Source: an uncultured Roseburia sp. (lineage in GTDB: Bacteria > Bacillota > Clostridia > Lachnospirales > Lachnospiraceae). From it: 64,000 bases of DNA. A program made the translations under genes and the position numbers. Each line of letters opens with the position of its first letter. Position 1 is the first letter of the stretch. Below are positions 45,074-54,747 of this stretch, piece by piece. The notes beneath the pieces were generated by a model that saw nothing but the letters and a program-made list of their open reading frames with translations, did no database searches and was not told the DNA's origin. The stretch is taken from positions 1 to 64,000 of the forward strand of contig CANPGM010000012.1 of assembly GCA_947573605.1 (NCBI GenBank). The letters are read 5' to 3'.

Positions 45074-47521
45074 CTATAACAGCTCTTCCAGTTTCTCATA
45101 AAGCTCCTGCGGTTCAATTGGTTTTGCAAGGTGCGCGTCCATTCCCGCCTGCTTCGTCATTTTACGATCTTCGTCAAAAGCATTTGCCGTCATTGCAATA
45201 ATCGGAATTGCTTTCGCGTCCTCTCTCGAAAGCTTCCGAATCTCCTCAGCCGCCGTAAGCCCGTTCATCACCGGCATTCTCACGTCCATTAACACCGCAT
45301 CAAACGAATACGGATCGCTTTTTTTAAACTGCTCCACCGCTTCTTTTCCGTTTACCGCCGTAATTACTTCTATCCCGCGCTTTGCCAGAAGCCGCGAAGC
45401 AACGACGGTATTTAACGGATGATCCTCCGCAAGCAGGACACGCTTTCCCGCAAACAGCTTTTCCTCTTTTTTATCCGGCTTTCTCACTTCTTTTTCCGCA
45501 GCGCCGCCGGAAGGCAGATCCAGCCAGACTTCGGTCGTAAAAGTCGTCCCCTTCCCTTCTTCGCTTGCCGCCATAATGTCTCCGTCCATCAAATTTGCGT
45601 AACTCCTTGCAATGGAAAGCCCCAGGCCGCTCCCGCCGTAAGCGCTTGTCATACCGTCGTGCTCCTGCGTAAATACATGGAATACATTCGGCAGAAACTC
45701 CTTCGACATACCGATTCCGGTATCCGACACGGAAATCACCAGTTTTGCACGCCGATTTTTTACTTCTTCCTGCCTGACCGTAACGCGGACCGTTCCGCCC
45801 GACGGCGTAAACTTCATTGCATTGTTAATCAGATTTATGAGAATCTGCTGCAGCCGTACGGCGTCTCCGACATATTTTTGCGCAAGATTCTCTCCCTCGT
45901 CAAAAATATACCGCACTCCGGCGGCCTGCGCCTGCGCCCATGCAAGCGTATTGACATTCTCCCAGAAAGCCTTCGTCTCGAATTCCTGACGCTGCAGTTC
46001 GACATTACCGCTCTCAAGCCGGGACATATCGAGAATATCATTTAAAAGAGCCAGAAGATAACGAGAGGAAGCCTCCAGCTTCTCCGCACAGTCAAGTACC
46101 TGATCTTTATGGTCCGCCTCCTCTTTTATAAGTTCGATAAGACCGATAATTACATTCATTGGCGTACGTATTTCATGGCTCATACTCGCCAGAAAATTCA
46201 TCTTTGCCGCATTCGCCTCTTCGGCCATTTGAAGCGCTACTTCAAGCTCCTCCTGCTTTTTCTTTTCCGCAATTGCTACATCTTCTACATCCGTAATCGT
46301 AAATAAAAGCGTCCCCATTTCTTCATGTAAATAGATAAAACGAAGCTGCTTTAACCTGCATTTTCCGTTTTTAGAGAGCAGCGCAGCCTCGTAGAGAAAA
46401 ACGCCGTCGCGCTTTAGGACCTCAATAATATGCGGCAGTGTAAGCGCTTGTTCCAACTGTTCTCCCTCTTCTTTTGAAGCGGTTCTGTTTTTTAAATTTT
46501 TAAGCTCCTCCTCATAGCCGCCCTCCCGCATCTGATCGTCCAGAACGTACCGCCCGGCCGCTATAAGCGAAACCCTTCCGTTAATGGAATCCACCGTAAA
46601 TATTTCGTCAAAGTCAAACGACATACTGCGCCGTAAAATATCCGTCAGTACCTTTTCTTTCGTAACATTTCTGCTGTAACTAAATGCTATGATTTCCGCC
46701 GTCTCCGGTCTTTGTACAAGCTTGGCGTCCGTCTTGAGCCATACATGCCTTCCGTCTTTTAACTCCGCCATGTATTCTTCGTAAAAATTCCGCTCCCCAT
46801 TGCCGTAGCGCTTTAGCATATTCGGAATGGACATATTGTGATTCTGCTCTTCGGTCAGCCAGATTTCATTGGTAAACGCTGTAATCCTGGATACAAGATC
46901 AGCCGCATAGTGATATTTCCGCTCAAATCCGTCCTGTGTGCCGATTCGCATTTCTTCGATATATCCGTGCGTAAGATTGATGCGGCTGGAAGCTATTACA
47001 TCGTCCGTTACCGCTTTTTCCCGATAGAGAAGCTCCTCCTGATACTTTCGCTGGAGTTCTTCATGCGCGGACTGAAGCTGTTCGTTATACTTCGTATCGT
47101 CCGTAATGTCATACAGATATTCGATATAGGTTTCTCTTCCGCACCAGCTTATGATTTTCCCTTTGACCTGATAAATCCGGCCGGATTCGTGGATCTCGAC
47201 CGTCTTGCTTACCGCCCCGCGTCGCAGCGCTTCTATATCCGGCTTTAAGTGATTTTTCCCCCGCTCTTTGTAAAGCCGACTGTCAAAGCCAAGATCTTTA
47301 AAATCTCCCTTTACCTGATAAATCCGCCTTATTTCGCTGTTTCCGTAAAAAATTCGGCCCGTAAGCATATCATGCGCCACAACTCCGGCCTGCGTTTCGT
47401 CCAGAATATTTTCATATAGCCGCTTCGCCCTTAATGCCTTACGCCTTTTGGCTCTGCCTGCTCGTAATAAAGCTTCGTATCGCGCTCTCAGACCTTGCCT
47501 TTTTTTCATCCCAATATTCAT
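45074..47521 (-). CDS. PAS-containing hybrid histidine kinase/response regulator
   Basis: An 815-residue cytoplasmic protein. The ATG at 47521 (MNIGMKKRQG) follows AGAGGA; the previous gene ends within the ribosome site. Two or three PAS-like regions (about residues 30-140, 190-300, 300-430; TQAGVVAHDMLTGRIFYGN) lead into a HisKA domain with MNFLASMSHEIRTPMNV, an ATPase domain (LINNAMKFTP, DTGIGMS, GGSGLGLSI) and a C-terminal receiver with VLMDVRMPVMNG and IPIIAMTANAF. No membrane helix, so it reads an internal signal. It is coupled to the DUF3783 gene 4 bases upstream. No DNA-binding partner is adjacent. Confidence 0.9.
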   Translation of the reverse strand: MNIGMKKRQGLRARYEALLRAGRAKRRKALRAKRLYENILDETQAGVVAHDMLTGRIFYGNSEIRRIYQVKGDFKDLGFDSRLYKERGKNHLKPDIEALRRGAVSKTVEIHESGRIYQVKGKIISWCGRETYIEYLYDITDDTKYNEQLQSAHEELQRKYQEELLYREKAVTDDVIASSRINLTHGYIEEMRIGTQDGFERKYHYAADLVSRITAFTNEIWLTEEQNHNMSIPNMLKRYGNGERNFYEEYMAELKDGRHVWLKTDAKLVQRPETAEIIAFSYSRNVTKEKVLTDILRRSMSFDFDEIFTVDSINGRVSLIAAGRYVLDDQMREGGYEEELKNLKNRTASKEEGEQLEQALTLPHIIEVLKRDGVFLYEAALLSKNGKCRLKQLRFIYLHEEMGTLLFTITDVEDVAIAEKKKQEELEVALQMAEEANAAKMNFLASMSHEIRTPMNVIIGLIELIKEEADHKDQVLDCAEKLEASSRYLLALLNDILDMSRLESGNVELQRQEFETKAFWENVNTLAWAQAQAAGVRYIFDEGENLAQKYVGDAVRLQQILINLINNAMKFTPSGGTVRVTVRQEEVKNRRAKLVISVSDTGIGMSKEFLPNVFHVFTQEHDGMTSAYGGSGLGLSIARSYANLMDGDIMAASEEGKGTTFTTEVWLDLPSGGAAEKEVRKPDKKEEKLFAGKRVLLAEDHPLNTVVASRLLAKRGIEVITAVNGKEAVEQFKKSDPYSFDAVLMDVRMPVMNGLTAAEEIRKLSREDAKAIPIIAMTANAFDEDRKMTKQAGMDAHLAKPIEPQELYEKLEELL

Positions 47522-47525
47522 GCGT

Positions 47526-47894
47526 TTATCCTCTGTTCTGCCGTTCAATCTCTCCTTTTTCTTTCGCAAGTTCCATAAAAAGCCGAATCACACTCCACTT
47601 TCTGTTTGTTTCCGTCAAAACCGCTTTATAGTCGACTTTCAGTCCCTTCTGCTCCAGCAGGGACAATACCCGATCCAAATGCTTCTCCGAAAGCCCGCAG
47701 AAAACCAAAAGGCTCTCATCCGGCGCGGTTTTCGTAAAGGGAGAAGCGCTCTCTCCCATATACGTCCCCGCAAGCTTTCCAAGCGGCTGACTTAATTCCT
47801 CTGTCATGATCTCTTTTACGCGTATCCGAAGCGAGCCTGCAATCTTTCTGACCGCCTCCGTATCTTCTATGTGAAAGAAAAGTATTTTTTCCAT
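47526..47894 (-). CDS. DUF3783 domain protein
   Basis: A 122-residue cytoplasmic protein of the DUF3783 type common in Clostridia. Recognisable parts are the KILFFHIEDTEAVRKIA start, the LLVFCGLSEKHLDRVLSLL centre and the C-terminal VLTETNRKWSVIRLFMELAKEK. No biochemical function is established. Its stop codon overlaps the ribosome site of the hybrid kinase gene, so the two are probably translated together, which hints at a shared signalling role. Confidence 0.75.
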   Translation of the reverse strand: MEKILFFHIEDTEAVRKIAGSLRIRVKEIMTEELSQPLGKLAGTYMGESASPFTKTAPDESLLVFCGLSEKHLDRVLSLLEQKGLKVDYKAVLTETNRKWSVIRLFMELAKEKGEIERQNRG

Positions 47895-48011
47895 GCAAAT
47901 CTCCTCTGTCAGAAAATAGTTCCATCAGATCTATTATAAACTGCCTGCACTCCTTATTGAATAGGAAAAAAGGGTCATTTTACATGCTTGAACCGCTCCG
48001 CTTTTCAGAGA

Positions 48012-48060
48012 AACGAAAACCCCCTTTTGACAAAGGCTCGCGCAGCCTGCCAAAAGAGGG
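48012..48060 (-). terminator. terminator after nrdD
   Basis: On the minus strand CCCTCTTTTG and an inner AGGCT/AGCCT pair form an interrupted stem with CAAAAGGGGG, followed by a modest T-rich run (TTTTCGTTTC). The stem is strong and the T-run weak. Confidence 0.6.
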
Positions 48061-48084
48061 CTTGTCTATCTCGCAACTTATCTT

Positions 48085-50265
48085 TTATAAATGCAATACT
48101 CTTTCCTTAATTTCCTGTGTCCTTCCCTGGTTCCAGAACTGAGTTCCGATATATCCGCAGGTGCGCCTTGCAACGCTCATTCGGTTCTGATCACGGTTGC
48201 CGCAGTTCGGACATTCCCAAACCAGCTTTTTACTCTTATCTTCAATAATATGAATCTCGCCGGAGTAACCGCATTCCTGACAATAATCGCTCTTTGTATT
48301 TAATTCCGCGTACATGATATTGTCATAAATATACTGCATGACAGACAATACCGCCTCCAGATTGTTCTGCATGTTCGGAACTTCCACATAGCTGATCGCG
48401 CCTCCCGGAGAAAGTTCCTGGAACTGCGATTCGAATTTGAGCTTGTCAAACGCATTAATTTCCTCGGTCACATGAACATGATAGCTATTTGTAATATAGT
48501 TTTTATCCGTAACGCCCGGCAGAAAGCCAAAACGTTTCTGCAGGCATTTTGCAAATTTATAGGTTGTAGATTCCAGCGGCGTTCCGTAAAGACTGAAATC
48601 AATATGATGTTTCGCTCTCCATTCCGCACACGCGCTGTTTAGACGCTTCATTACCTGAATCGCAAACGGCGTGCCGGCCGGATCGGTATGCGATACGCCC
48701 TTCATATACCGGGTGCATTCGCAAAGTCCCGCATAGCCGAGTGAAATTGTAGAATACCCGTTTAGCAGCAGGGAATCGATTGTTTCTCCTTTTTTCAAAC
48801 GCGCCAGCGCGCCGTTCTGCCAGAGAATCGGAGCAACGTCGGACGGCGTGCCCATCAGTCTTTCGTGCCTTATCAGAAGCGCGCGGTGACACAGCTCCAA
48901 CCGTTCGTCTAATATTTCCCAGAACTTGTCCTCATCGCCGCCCGAAGAACACGCGGCGTCCACAAGATTAATCGTGACAACGCCCTGGTTAAAACGTCCG
49001 TAATATTTCGGAAGATTTGTTTCCGGGTCTACATAAGGCGTTAAAAAGCTGCGGCATCCCATACAGGTATAGCATTGTCCGTCGCCGTTTTTATCCACCT
49101 TCAATTCCTTCATCTTTTTCTCGGAAATATAATCAGGCACCATCCGCTTCGCGGTACATTCCGCCGCAAGCTTCGTTAAATACCAGTATTTGGAATCTTC
49201 GTGAATGTTATCTTCTTCCAGTACATAGATCAGCTTCGGAAACGCCGGCGTAATGAACACGCCTTTTTCATTTTTTACACCCTGAATACGCTGGTGCAGC
49301 ACCTCTTCAATCACAGACGCAAGATCGTCGCGGAGCTGCCCTTCCGGCACTTCGTCCAGATACATAAATACTGTCACAAACGGCGCCTGGCCGTTCGTCG
49401 TCATCAATGTAATCACCTGATACTGAATCATCTGAACGCCCCGGTTGATTTCTTCTTTTACACGCAGTTCGGCTATTTTATTTACCATCTCTTCCGTCCA
49501 TGCAACGCCGGTTTCTTCAAGCTCTTCCCGAACCGTCCTGCGGAACTTTTCACGGCTGACCTGCACAAACGGCGCAAGATGAGAAAGCGAAATGCTCTGT
49601 CCGCCGTACTGCGAACTCGCAATCTGTGCAATCGCCTGCGTTGCAATATTACATGCCGTAGAAAAACTTTTCGGGCGGTCAATCATCGTTTCGCTGATTA
49701 CCGTTCCGTTCTGCAGCATATCTTCCAAATTTACCAGACAGCAGTTATGCATATGCTGCGCAAAGTAATCCGCATCGTGAAAATGAATCAGCCCTAATTC
49801 ATGCGCTTCCACAATATCCTCGTCTAACAGAAAGCGCTTTGTAATATCTTTACTGACCTCTCCGGCCATATAATCACGCTGAACGCTGTTGACGGTCGGA
49901 TTTTTATTGGAATTTTCCTGTTTCACTTCTTCGTTATTGCATTCAAGCAGACTTAATATCTGTTCATCCGTAGAATTGGATTTCCGAATCAGCTCTCTTC
50001 TATACCGATAGGTAATATAGTTGCGGGCTACATTAAACGCCCTCTGATTCATAATCTGGTTCTCCACCATATCCTGAATTTCTTCTACGCTTGGGGAGCG
50101 CTTCATATTTTCGCAGGCGATTTCCACATTGTTTAAAATCTCGGTCACCTGCGCTTCGCTCAGCTTTTCATAATCAATGACACTGTCATTTGCCTTGCGG
50201 ATTGCCGCTTCGATTTTTCCGAGGTCGAACACATCCTCTGAACCGCTTCTCTTAATAATCTTCAT
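48085..50265 (-). CDS. nrdD: anaerobic ribonucleoside-triphosphate reductase
   Basis: A 726-residue class III reductase making dNTPs without oxygen. Order: ATP-cone at residues ~1-95 (MKIIKRSGSEDVFDLGKIEA), catalytic barrel with HMHNCCLVNLEDM and the radical-relay region near QCYTCMGCRSFLTP, a zinc site with CQECGYSG and CPNCGNRD, and the glycyl-radical loop RTCGYIG with radical Gly at about residue 704. Length is normal. The activase gene nrdG, often next to nrdD, is not downstream here. The enzyme marks the host as an anaerobe or facultative anaerobe. A promoter is at 50322-50349. Confidence 0.97.
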   Translation of the reverse strand: MKIIKRSGSEDVFDLGKIEAAIRKANDSVIDYEKLSEAQVTEILNNVEIACENMKRSPSVEEIQDMVENQIMNQRAFNVARNYITYRYRRELIRKSNSTDEQILSLLECNNEEVKQENSNKNPTVNSVQRDYMAGEVSKDITKRFLLDEDIVEAHELGLIHFHDADYFAQHMHNCCLVNLEDMLQNGTVISETMIDRPKSFSTACNIATQAIAQIASSQYGGQSISLSHLAPFVQVSREKFRRTVREELEETGVAWTEEMVNKIAELRVKEEINRGVQMIQYQVITLMTTNGQAPFVTVFMYLDEVPEGQLRDDLASVIEEVLHQRIQGVKNEKGVFITPAFPKLIYVLEEDNIHEDSKYWYLTKLAAECTAKRMVPDYISEKKMKELKVDKNGDGQCYTCMGCRSFLTPYVDPETNLPKYYGRFNQGVVTINLVDAACSSGGDEDKFWEILDERLELCHRALLIRHERLMGTPSDVAPILWQNGALARLKKGETIDSLLLNGYSTISLGYAGLCECTRYMKGVSHTDPAGTPFAIQVMKRLNSACAEWRAKHHIDFSLYGTPLESTTYKFAKCLQKRFGFLPGVTDKNYITNSYHVHVTEEINAFDKLKFESQFQELSPGGAISYVEVPNMQNNLEAVLSVMQYIYDNIMYAELNTKSDYCQECGYSGEIHIIEDKSKKLVWECPNCGNRDQNRMSVARRTCGYIGTQFWNQGRTQEIKERVLHL

Positions 50266-50321
50266 TCCTTAACAATTCCTTTCCTTCCCAACAGTACTTT
50301 ATTCTTTGTCCTGCACCTCCT

Positions 50322-50349
50322 ATAATACCACATCTTGTGCCTTTGTCAA
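50322..50349 (-). promoter_or_regulatory. promoter of nrdD, with a duplicated ATAATACCACA element
   Basis: Minus strand TTGACA (50344-50349), 16-base spacer, TATTAT (50322-50327). The plus-strand 11-mer ATAATACCACA covers this -10 region (50322-50332) and recurs at 50380-50390, 58 bases upstream. This could be a regulator repeat, but it does not match an NrdR box well. Confidence 0.55.
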
Positions 50350-50394
50350 TCAGAATTACCATATTCTGTATTTCCTATCATAATACCACAGCCG

Positions 50395-50895
50395 TTATTT
50401 TTCCGGCTCGACGGTTCCTTCCTTTTTCCCGCAAAAATTTTCGGGAAAATCCGTCCCCGAATCAGCCCCGATATTCTCAATCATGCGGTCTAAATAATGC
50501 TTTAACTCCCGTATTTCCTCCTCTGTCATACCGCGCGTCAGCGCCGCTTCCATTTCCGCCACATCCCGTCTGGCCGCTTCCGACAGTTCCCTGGCGCGTT
50601 CGGTCAGTACAATTCTCTTTCTTCTTGCATCGCGCTTCTCCTGAACGCGGACAATCAGTCCCCTCTTTTCCATCGTCTGTAACATATTGGAAACGGTCGC
50701 TCCGGACATGGAAAAACAGGTCTCAAGATCTTTCTGACAGATTTCCTCCTCCTCGTGCATCCGCAGAAATTTTATCAAAAATCTCTGCATTCCCGTAAGT
50801 CCCTCTCCGTTCTTTTCCTTTTTCGCTTCCATCCGCTTTCCGATACTGTTATGAAGAATACGCAGCTTATATCCAATATGCTCTCTGTGTTCCAT
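50395..50895 (-). CDS. MarR-family transcriptional regulator
   Basis: A 166-residue winged-helix regulator: LTGMQRFLIKFLRMHEEEEI, recognition helix region SGATVSNMLQTMEKRGLIVR and the wing QEKRDARRKRIVLTERARE. Acidic/helical ends would make the dimer interface. A GGAGAAAG site precedes the ATG. It is divergent from the two ABC exporter genes, with a palindrome at 51013-51026 between them, the usual arrangement for a drug-sensing repressor of its neighbouring pump. Confidence 0.92.
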   Translation of the reverse strand: MEHREHIGYKLRILHNSIGKRMEAKKEKNGEGLTGMQRFLIKFLRMHEEEEICQKDLETCFSMSGATVSNMLQTMEKRGLIVRVQEKRDARRKRIVLTERARELSEAARRDVAEMEAALTRGMTEEEIRELKHYLDRMIENIGADSGTDFPENFCGKKEGTVEPEK

Positions 50896-50977
50896 CTTTC
50901 TCCGTTTCCGTCACTGACTTCCGTTTGTACATTTTTCAATAGCTCCGCCAAATGCGGCGTCCATTTAAAAAACGGAA

Positions 50978-51006
50978 TTGACAATTATGTTTTTATCCTT
51001 TATAAC
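50978..51006 (+). promoter_or_regulatory. sigma-A promoter of the ABC exporter operon
   Basis: TTGACA (50978-50983), exact 17-base spacer, TATAAC (51001-51006). Confidence 0.75.
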
Positions 51007-51012
51007 TATATT

Positions 51013-51026
51013 GTTAGCACACTAAC
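51013..51026. promoter_or_regulatory. MarR-type operator palindrome
   Basis: GTTAG-CACA-CTAAC, a perfect inverted repeat placed over the expected transcription start of the exporter promoter. The TTAG/CTAA arms are typical of MarR-family sites. Confidence 0.7.
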
Positions 51027-51068
51027 TAAATATTTTCAATACAAATTTTAAAAAAGGAGGACACTTTT

Positions 51069-52817
51069 ATGCTGAAAACACTGGGAGCTCAGATTCGCGA
51101 ATTTAAGAGCGCTTCCCTTGCGACTCCTGTCTTTATGATATTGGAAGTTTTAATGGAAACCATTATTCCGCTTATGATGGCTTCTATCATTGACGACGGC
51201 GTAGACGCCGGCAATCTTTCACATATCTTTCGAATGGGAGGATTTATGGTACTGGCTGCCTGCCTCTCCTTATTTTTCGGACTTATGGGAGCAAAATACG
51301 GCGCAAAGGCATCGACCGGCTTCGCCAGAAACTTACGAAAGGCGATGTTTGAAAATATACAGACATTTTCCTTTTCCAATATCGATAAATTCAGTACTGC
51401 GGGCCTTGTCACAAGGCTGACGACGGACGTGACAAATCTTCAGATGGCCTATCAGATGATTCTTCGGATGTGCTTCCGCGCGCCGATTTTTTTAATCTGC
51501 GCTATGGCTATGTCCTTTTTTATCAGCCCCCGTCTGGCCATGATTTATCTGATCGCCGTATTGATTTTAGGAGCGCTTCTTGCGTTGATTACCGTATCGG
51601 CGCATAAATATTTTACACAGGCATTTCCGAAATACGACGATTTAAACGCTTCCGTGCAGGAAAACGTTTCCGCCATCCGTGTCGTAAAAGCATACGTACG
51701 TGAAGAGTATGAAAAAAAGCGTTTCCGGACAGCGAGTGAAAATATTGCCCGTATGTTTACAAAAGCAGAACGTATTTTGGCTTTTAACAATCCGCTGATG
51801 CAGATTGCCTCCTATAGCTGTATTATTGCGATTAGCTGGGTCGGCGCAAAAATGATCGTCGGCAATACGCTTACGACCGGGCAGCTTATGAGCCTTCTTA
51901 CCTATTGTATGAATATCCTTATGAACCTTATGGTGCTTTCCATGATTTTTGTTATGATCACCATGAGCGCGGCAAGCGCAAAGCGTATCTGTGAAGTATT
52001 GGACGAAAAAAGCAGTCTTACAAATCCCGAAAACCCGGATTTTGACGTTGCGGACGGAAGTATTGTCTTTGACCATGTGACGTTCCGTTACAACTCCGCT
52101 TCCGCAAAGCCCGTTCTTGACAACGTAAACCTTACGATCCGATCCGGTGAAACGATCGGCGTTATCGGCGGAACCGGCAGCTCGAAGTCCTCTCTTGTCA
52201 GCTTAATCAGCCGTCTTTATGACGTAAACGAAGGCCGGGTTCTCGTGGGAGGAAAAGACGTGCGATCGTATGACCTTGATACGCTGCGAAACAAGGTATC
52301 TGTCGTATTGCAGAAAAACGTTCTGTTTTCCGGCAGCATTTATGAGAATCTCCGCTGGGGCGATAAAGATGCGGACGAGAACGCATGCCGCCATGCCTGC
52401 CGTCTCGCCTGCGCAGACGAATTTATCGAACGCTTTCCGGACGGATACGATACGCACATCGAACAGGGCGGTACGAATGTGTCCGGCGGTCAGAAGCAGC
52501 GGCTCTGTATCGCCAGAGCGCTGTTAAAAAAGCCGAAAATCTTAATTTTAGACGACAGTACCAGCGCGGTAGACACGGCGACCGATGCCAAAATCAGAAA
52601 GGCGTTTGCGGAAGAAATTCCCGATACTACAAAAATTATCATCGCGCAGCGCATTTCCTCGGTACAGAATGCGGACCGCATTATTGTATTAAACGACGGC
52701 GTCGTCGACGGCTTTGATACGCATGAAAATCTTTTATCCGCCAACGCCATTTACCGGGAAGTCTACGAATCGCAGACTTCGGGCGGCGGCGACTTTGACG
52801 AAGGAGGTGCGGCATAA
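51069..52817 (+). CDS. ABC exporter half-transporter, degenerate-site subunit
   Basis: A 582-residue type IV ABC exporter: six membrane helices (residues ~15-310) then an ATPase domain. Walker A is GGTGSSKSSL at about residue 367, with Ser where the last Gly usually is. The signature is VSGGQKQR and Walker B ends ILDDSTSAVD, so the catalytic Glu is replaced by Asp. This is the degenerate half of a heterodimeric drug exporter (LmrCD/BmrCD/TM287-288 type). AAAGGAGG precedes the ATG. It overlaps the next gene by one base (TAATG), giving coupled 1:1 synthesis. Confidence 0.92.
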   Translation: MLKTLGAQIREFKSASLATPVFMILEVLMETIIPLMMASIIDDGVDAGNLSHIFRMGGFMVLAACLSLFFGLMGAKYGAKASTGFARNLRKAMFENIQTFSFSNIDKFSTAGLVTRLTTDVTNLQMAYQMILRMCFRAPIFLICAMAMSFFISPRLAMIYLIAVLILGALLALITVSAHKYFTQAFPKYDDLNASVQENVSAIRVVKAYVREEYEKKRFRTASENIARMFTKAERILAFNNPLMQIASYSCIIAISWVGAKMIVGNTLTTGQLMSLLTYCMNILMNLMVLSMIFVMITMSAASAKRICEVLDEKSSLTNPENPDFDVADGSIVFDHVTFRYNSASAKPVLDNVNLTIRSGETIGVIGGTGSSKSSLVSLISRLYDVNEGRVLVGGKDVRSYDLDTLRNKVSVVLQKNVLFSGSIYENLRWGDKDADENACRHACRLACADEFIERFPDGYDTHIEQGGTNVSGGQKQRLCIARALLKKPKILILDDSTSAVDTATDAKIRKAFAEEIPDTTKIIIAQRISSVQNADRIIVLNDGVVDGFDTHENLLSANAIYREVYESQTSGGGDFDEGGAA

Positions 52818-54733
52818 TGGCACAGGAAAATCCAAAACCGATTCAGGGACGCGGCGGCGCGCGCGCGCCCAGACCGAAATTAAACCATCCCGGCAGACTC
52901 TTTTTAAAGCTGCTGCGCTATATCCTGAAAAACTACGCCATTCATTGCATAGTTGTTGTAGTCTGTATTTTTTTGACCGTATTTGCAAGCATTCAGGGCA
53001 CAAAATTTATCCAAACCCTGATTGACGATTATATTCTTCCGTTGACAAAGCAGCAAAATCCTGATTTTACGGAGCTTGCCCATGCCCTGTTTTCAGTCGC
53101 CGTTTATTACGCGGCCGGCGCGGTCGCCGCTTACGTCAACACACGCGTAATGGTAACTGTCACGCAGGGAACGCTGCAAAATCTCCGCGACGATATCTTT
53201 ACCCATATGGAAAGCCTTCCGATTAAATATTTTGACACGCACCCGCACGGCGATATCATGTCGACCTATACCAACGATATCGACGCCCTGCGCCAATTGA
53301 TTTCACAGGGGCTGCCCCAGCTTTTAAACAGCGGCGTCACGGTAATCGGCGTTCTGATTTTCATGTTTCTTTTGAGCGTTCCGCTGACCGTGATTACGCT
53401 TCTTATGGTTTGCGTAACCCTTTACGCCACAAAAAAAGCAGGCGGTTTAAGCTCCAAATATTTCATTGCCCAGCAGAAGGATATCGCCGCGTTAAACGGC
53501 TATATTGAAGAAATGATGGAGGGGCAGAAAGTCGTCAAGGTCTTTACCCATGAAGAGGAATGTCTTTCCCAATTCTATGAATTAAACGACCGGCTGTTTG
53601 AAAGCGCGGACTGCGCCAACCGTTACGGCAACATGATCGGTCCGTTTAACGCGCAGCTCGGCAATTTAAGCTATGTGCTGATTGCGGCTATCGGCGGGGC
53701 GCTTGCGCTAAACGGCGTCGGCGGCTTTACTGTCGGAGCGCTTGCAAGCTTTTTAACCTATAACAAAAGTCTGAATCAGCCGATTAACCAGATGAGCCAG
53801 CAGTTAAACAACATTGTAATGGCGCTTGCGGGCTGTGAACGTATTTTTGCGCTGTTAGATGAAAAACCGGAAACCGACGACGGCTATGTCACCTTAGTCC
53901 GCGCCAGATCAGAAAACGGAAAAATTGTCGAAACAACCGAACGTACCGGAATGTGGGCATGGAAACACACGCATCAGGCCGACGGCTCTGTCGATTACGT
54001 AGAATTAAAAGGAGATGTGGTATTTGACGACGTTGATTTCGGATACAATGAGAATAAAATCGTATTACATAATGTAGACCTTTATGCAACGCCTGGTCAG
54101 AAAATCGCTTTTGTCGGAAGCACCGGAGCCGGAAAAACTACTATTACAAACTTAATCAACCGTTTCTATGATATTCAGGACGGCAAAATCCGCTATGACG
54201 GAATAAATATCAATAAGATAAAAAAAGAGGACCTGCGTCATTCTCTTGGGATCGTACTGCAGGATACGCATCTTTTTACCGGAACCGTTATGGAAAATAT
54301 CCGCTACGGAAAATTAGACGCCACGGATGAAGAAGTAATCAAAGCTGCCAGACTCGCAAATGCCGATACTTTTATCCACCAGCTTCCGGACGGTTATCAG
54401 ACCGTTTTAACCGGAGACGGCGCGAACTTAAGTCAGGGACAAAGACAGCTTCTTTCTATCGCCCGCGCGGCAATTGCCGACCCGCCCGTACTGATTTTAG
54501 ACGAAGCAACCTCTTCTATTGATACCAGAACGGAAAAAATCGTACAGGACGGGATGGATAAACTGATGAACGGCAGAACAACCTTTGTAATTGCGCACCG
54601 GCTGTCGACCGTAAAAAACAGTGACTGTATTATAGTTTTAGAACAGGGTCGGATTATTGAGCGCGGTAATCACGACGAGTTAATTGCCGCGCATGGAAAA
54701 TACTACCAGCTCTATACCGGCGCGGCCGACTAG
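52817..54733 (+). CDS. ABC exporter half-transporter, catalytic-site subunit
   Basis: A 638-residue partner of the preceding gene. A basic, Pro/Gly/Arg-rich N-terminal tail of ~30 residues precedes six membrane helices; the ATPase domain has a normal Walker A (GSTGAGKTTI, ~residue 433) and Walker B with catalytic Glu (LILDEATSSID), but the signature is LSQGQRQ instead of LSGGQ. An intact Walker site here combined with a degenerate one in the partner is the heterodimeric exporter pattern. Expected to export drugs or peptides under MarR control. Confidence 0.93.
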   Translation: MAQENPKPIQGRGGARAPRPKLNHPGRLFLKLLRYILKNYAIHCIVVVVCIFLTVFASIQGTKFIQTLIDDYILPLTKQQNPDFTELAHALFSVAVYYAAGAVAAYVNTRVMVTVTQGTLQNLRDDIFTHMESLPIKYFDTHPHGDIMSTYTNDIDALRQLISQGLPQLLNSGVTVIGVLIFMFLLSVPLTVITLLMVCVTLYATKKAGGLSSKYFIAQQKDIAALNGYIEEMMEGQKVVKVFTHEEECLSQFYELNDRLFESADCANRYGNMIGPFNAQLGNLSYVLIAAIGGALALNGVGGFTVGALASFLTYNKSLNQPINQMSQQLNNIVMALAGCERIFALLDEKPETDDGYVTLVRARSENGKIVETTERTGMWAWKHTHQADGSVDYVELKGDVVFDDVDFGYNENKIVLHNVDLYATPGQKIAFVGSTGAGKTTITNLINRFYDIQDGKIRYDGININKIKKEDLRHSLGIVLQDTHLFTGTVMENIRYGKLDATDEEVIKAARLANADTFIHQLPDGYQTVLTGDGANLSQGQRQLLSIARAAIADPPVLILDEATSSIDTRTEKIVQDGMDKLMNGRTTFVIAHRLSTVKNSDCIIVLEQGRIIERGNHDELIAAHGKYYQLYTGAAD

Positions 54734-54747
54734 TACGGCGCTGTAAG

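Noticed and set aside
50322-50349. NrdR box at nrdD
   Set aside because: CACAAGATGTGG near the promoter matches too few positions of the NrdR consensus.
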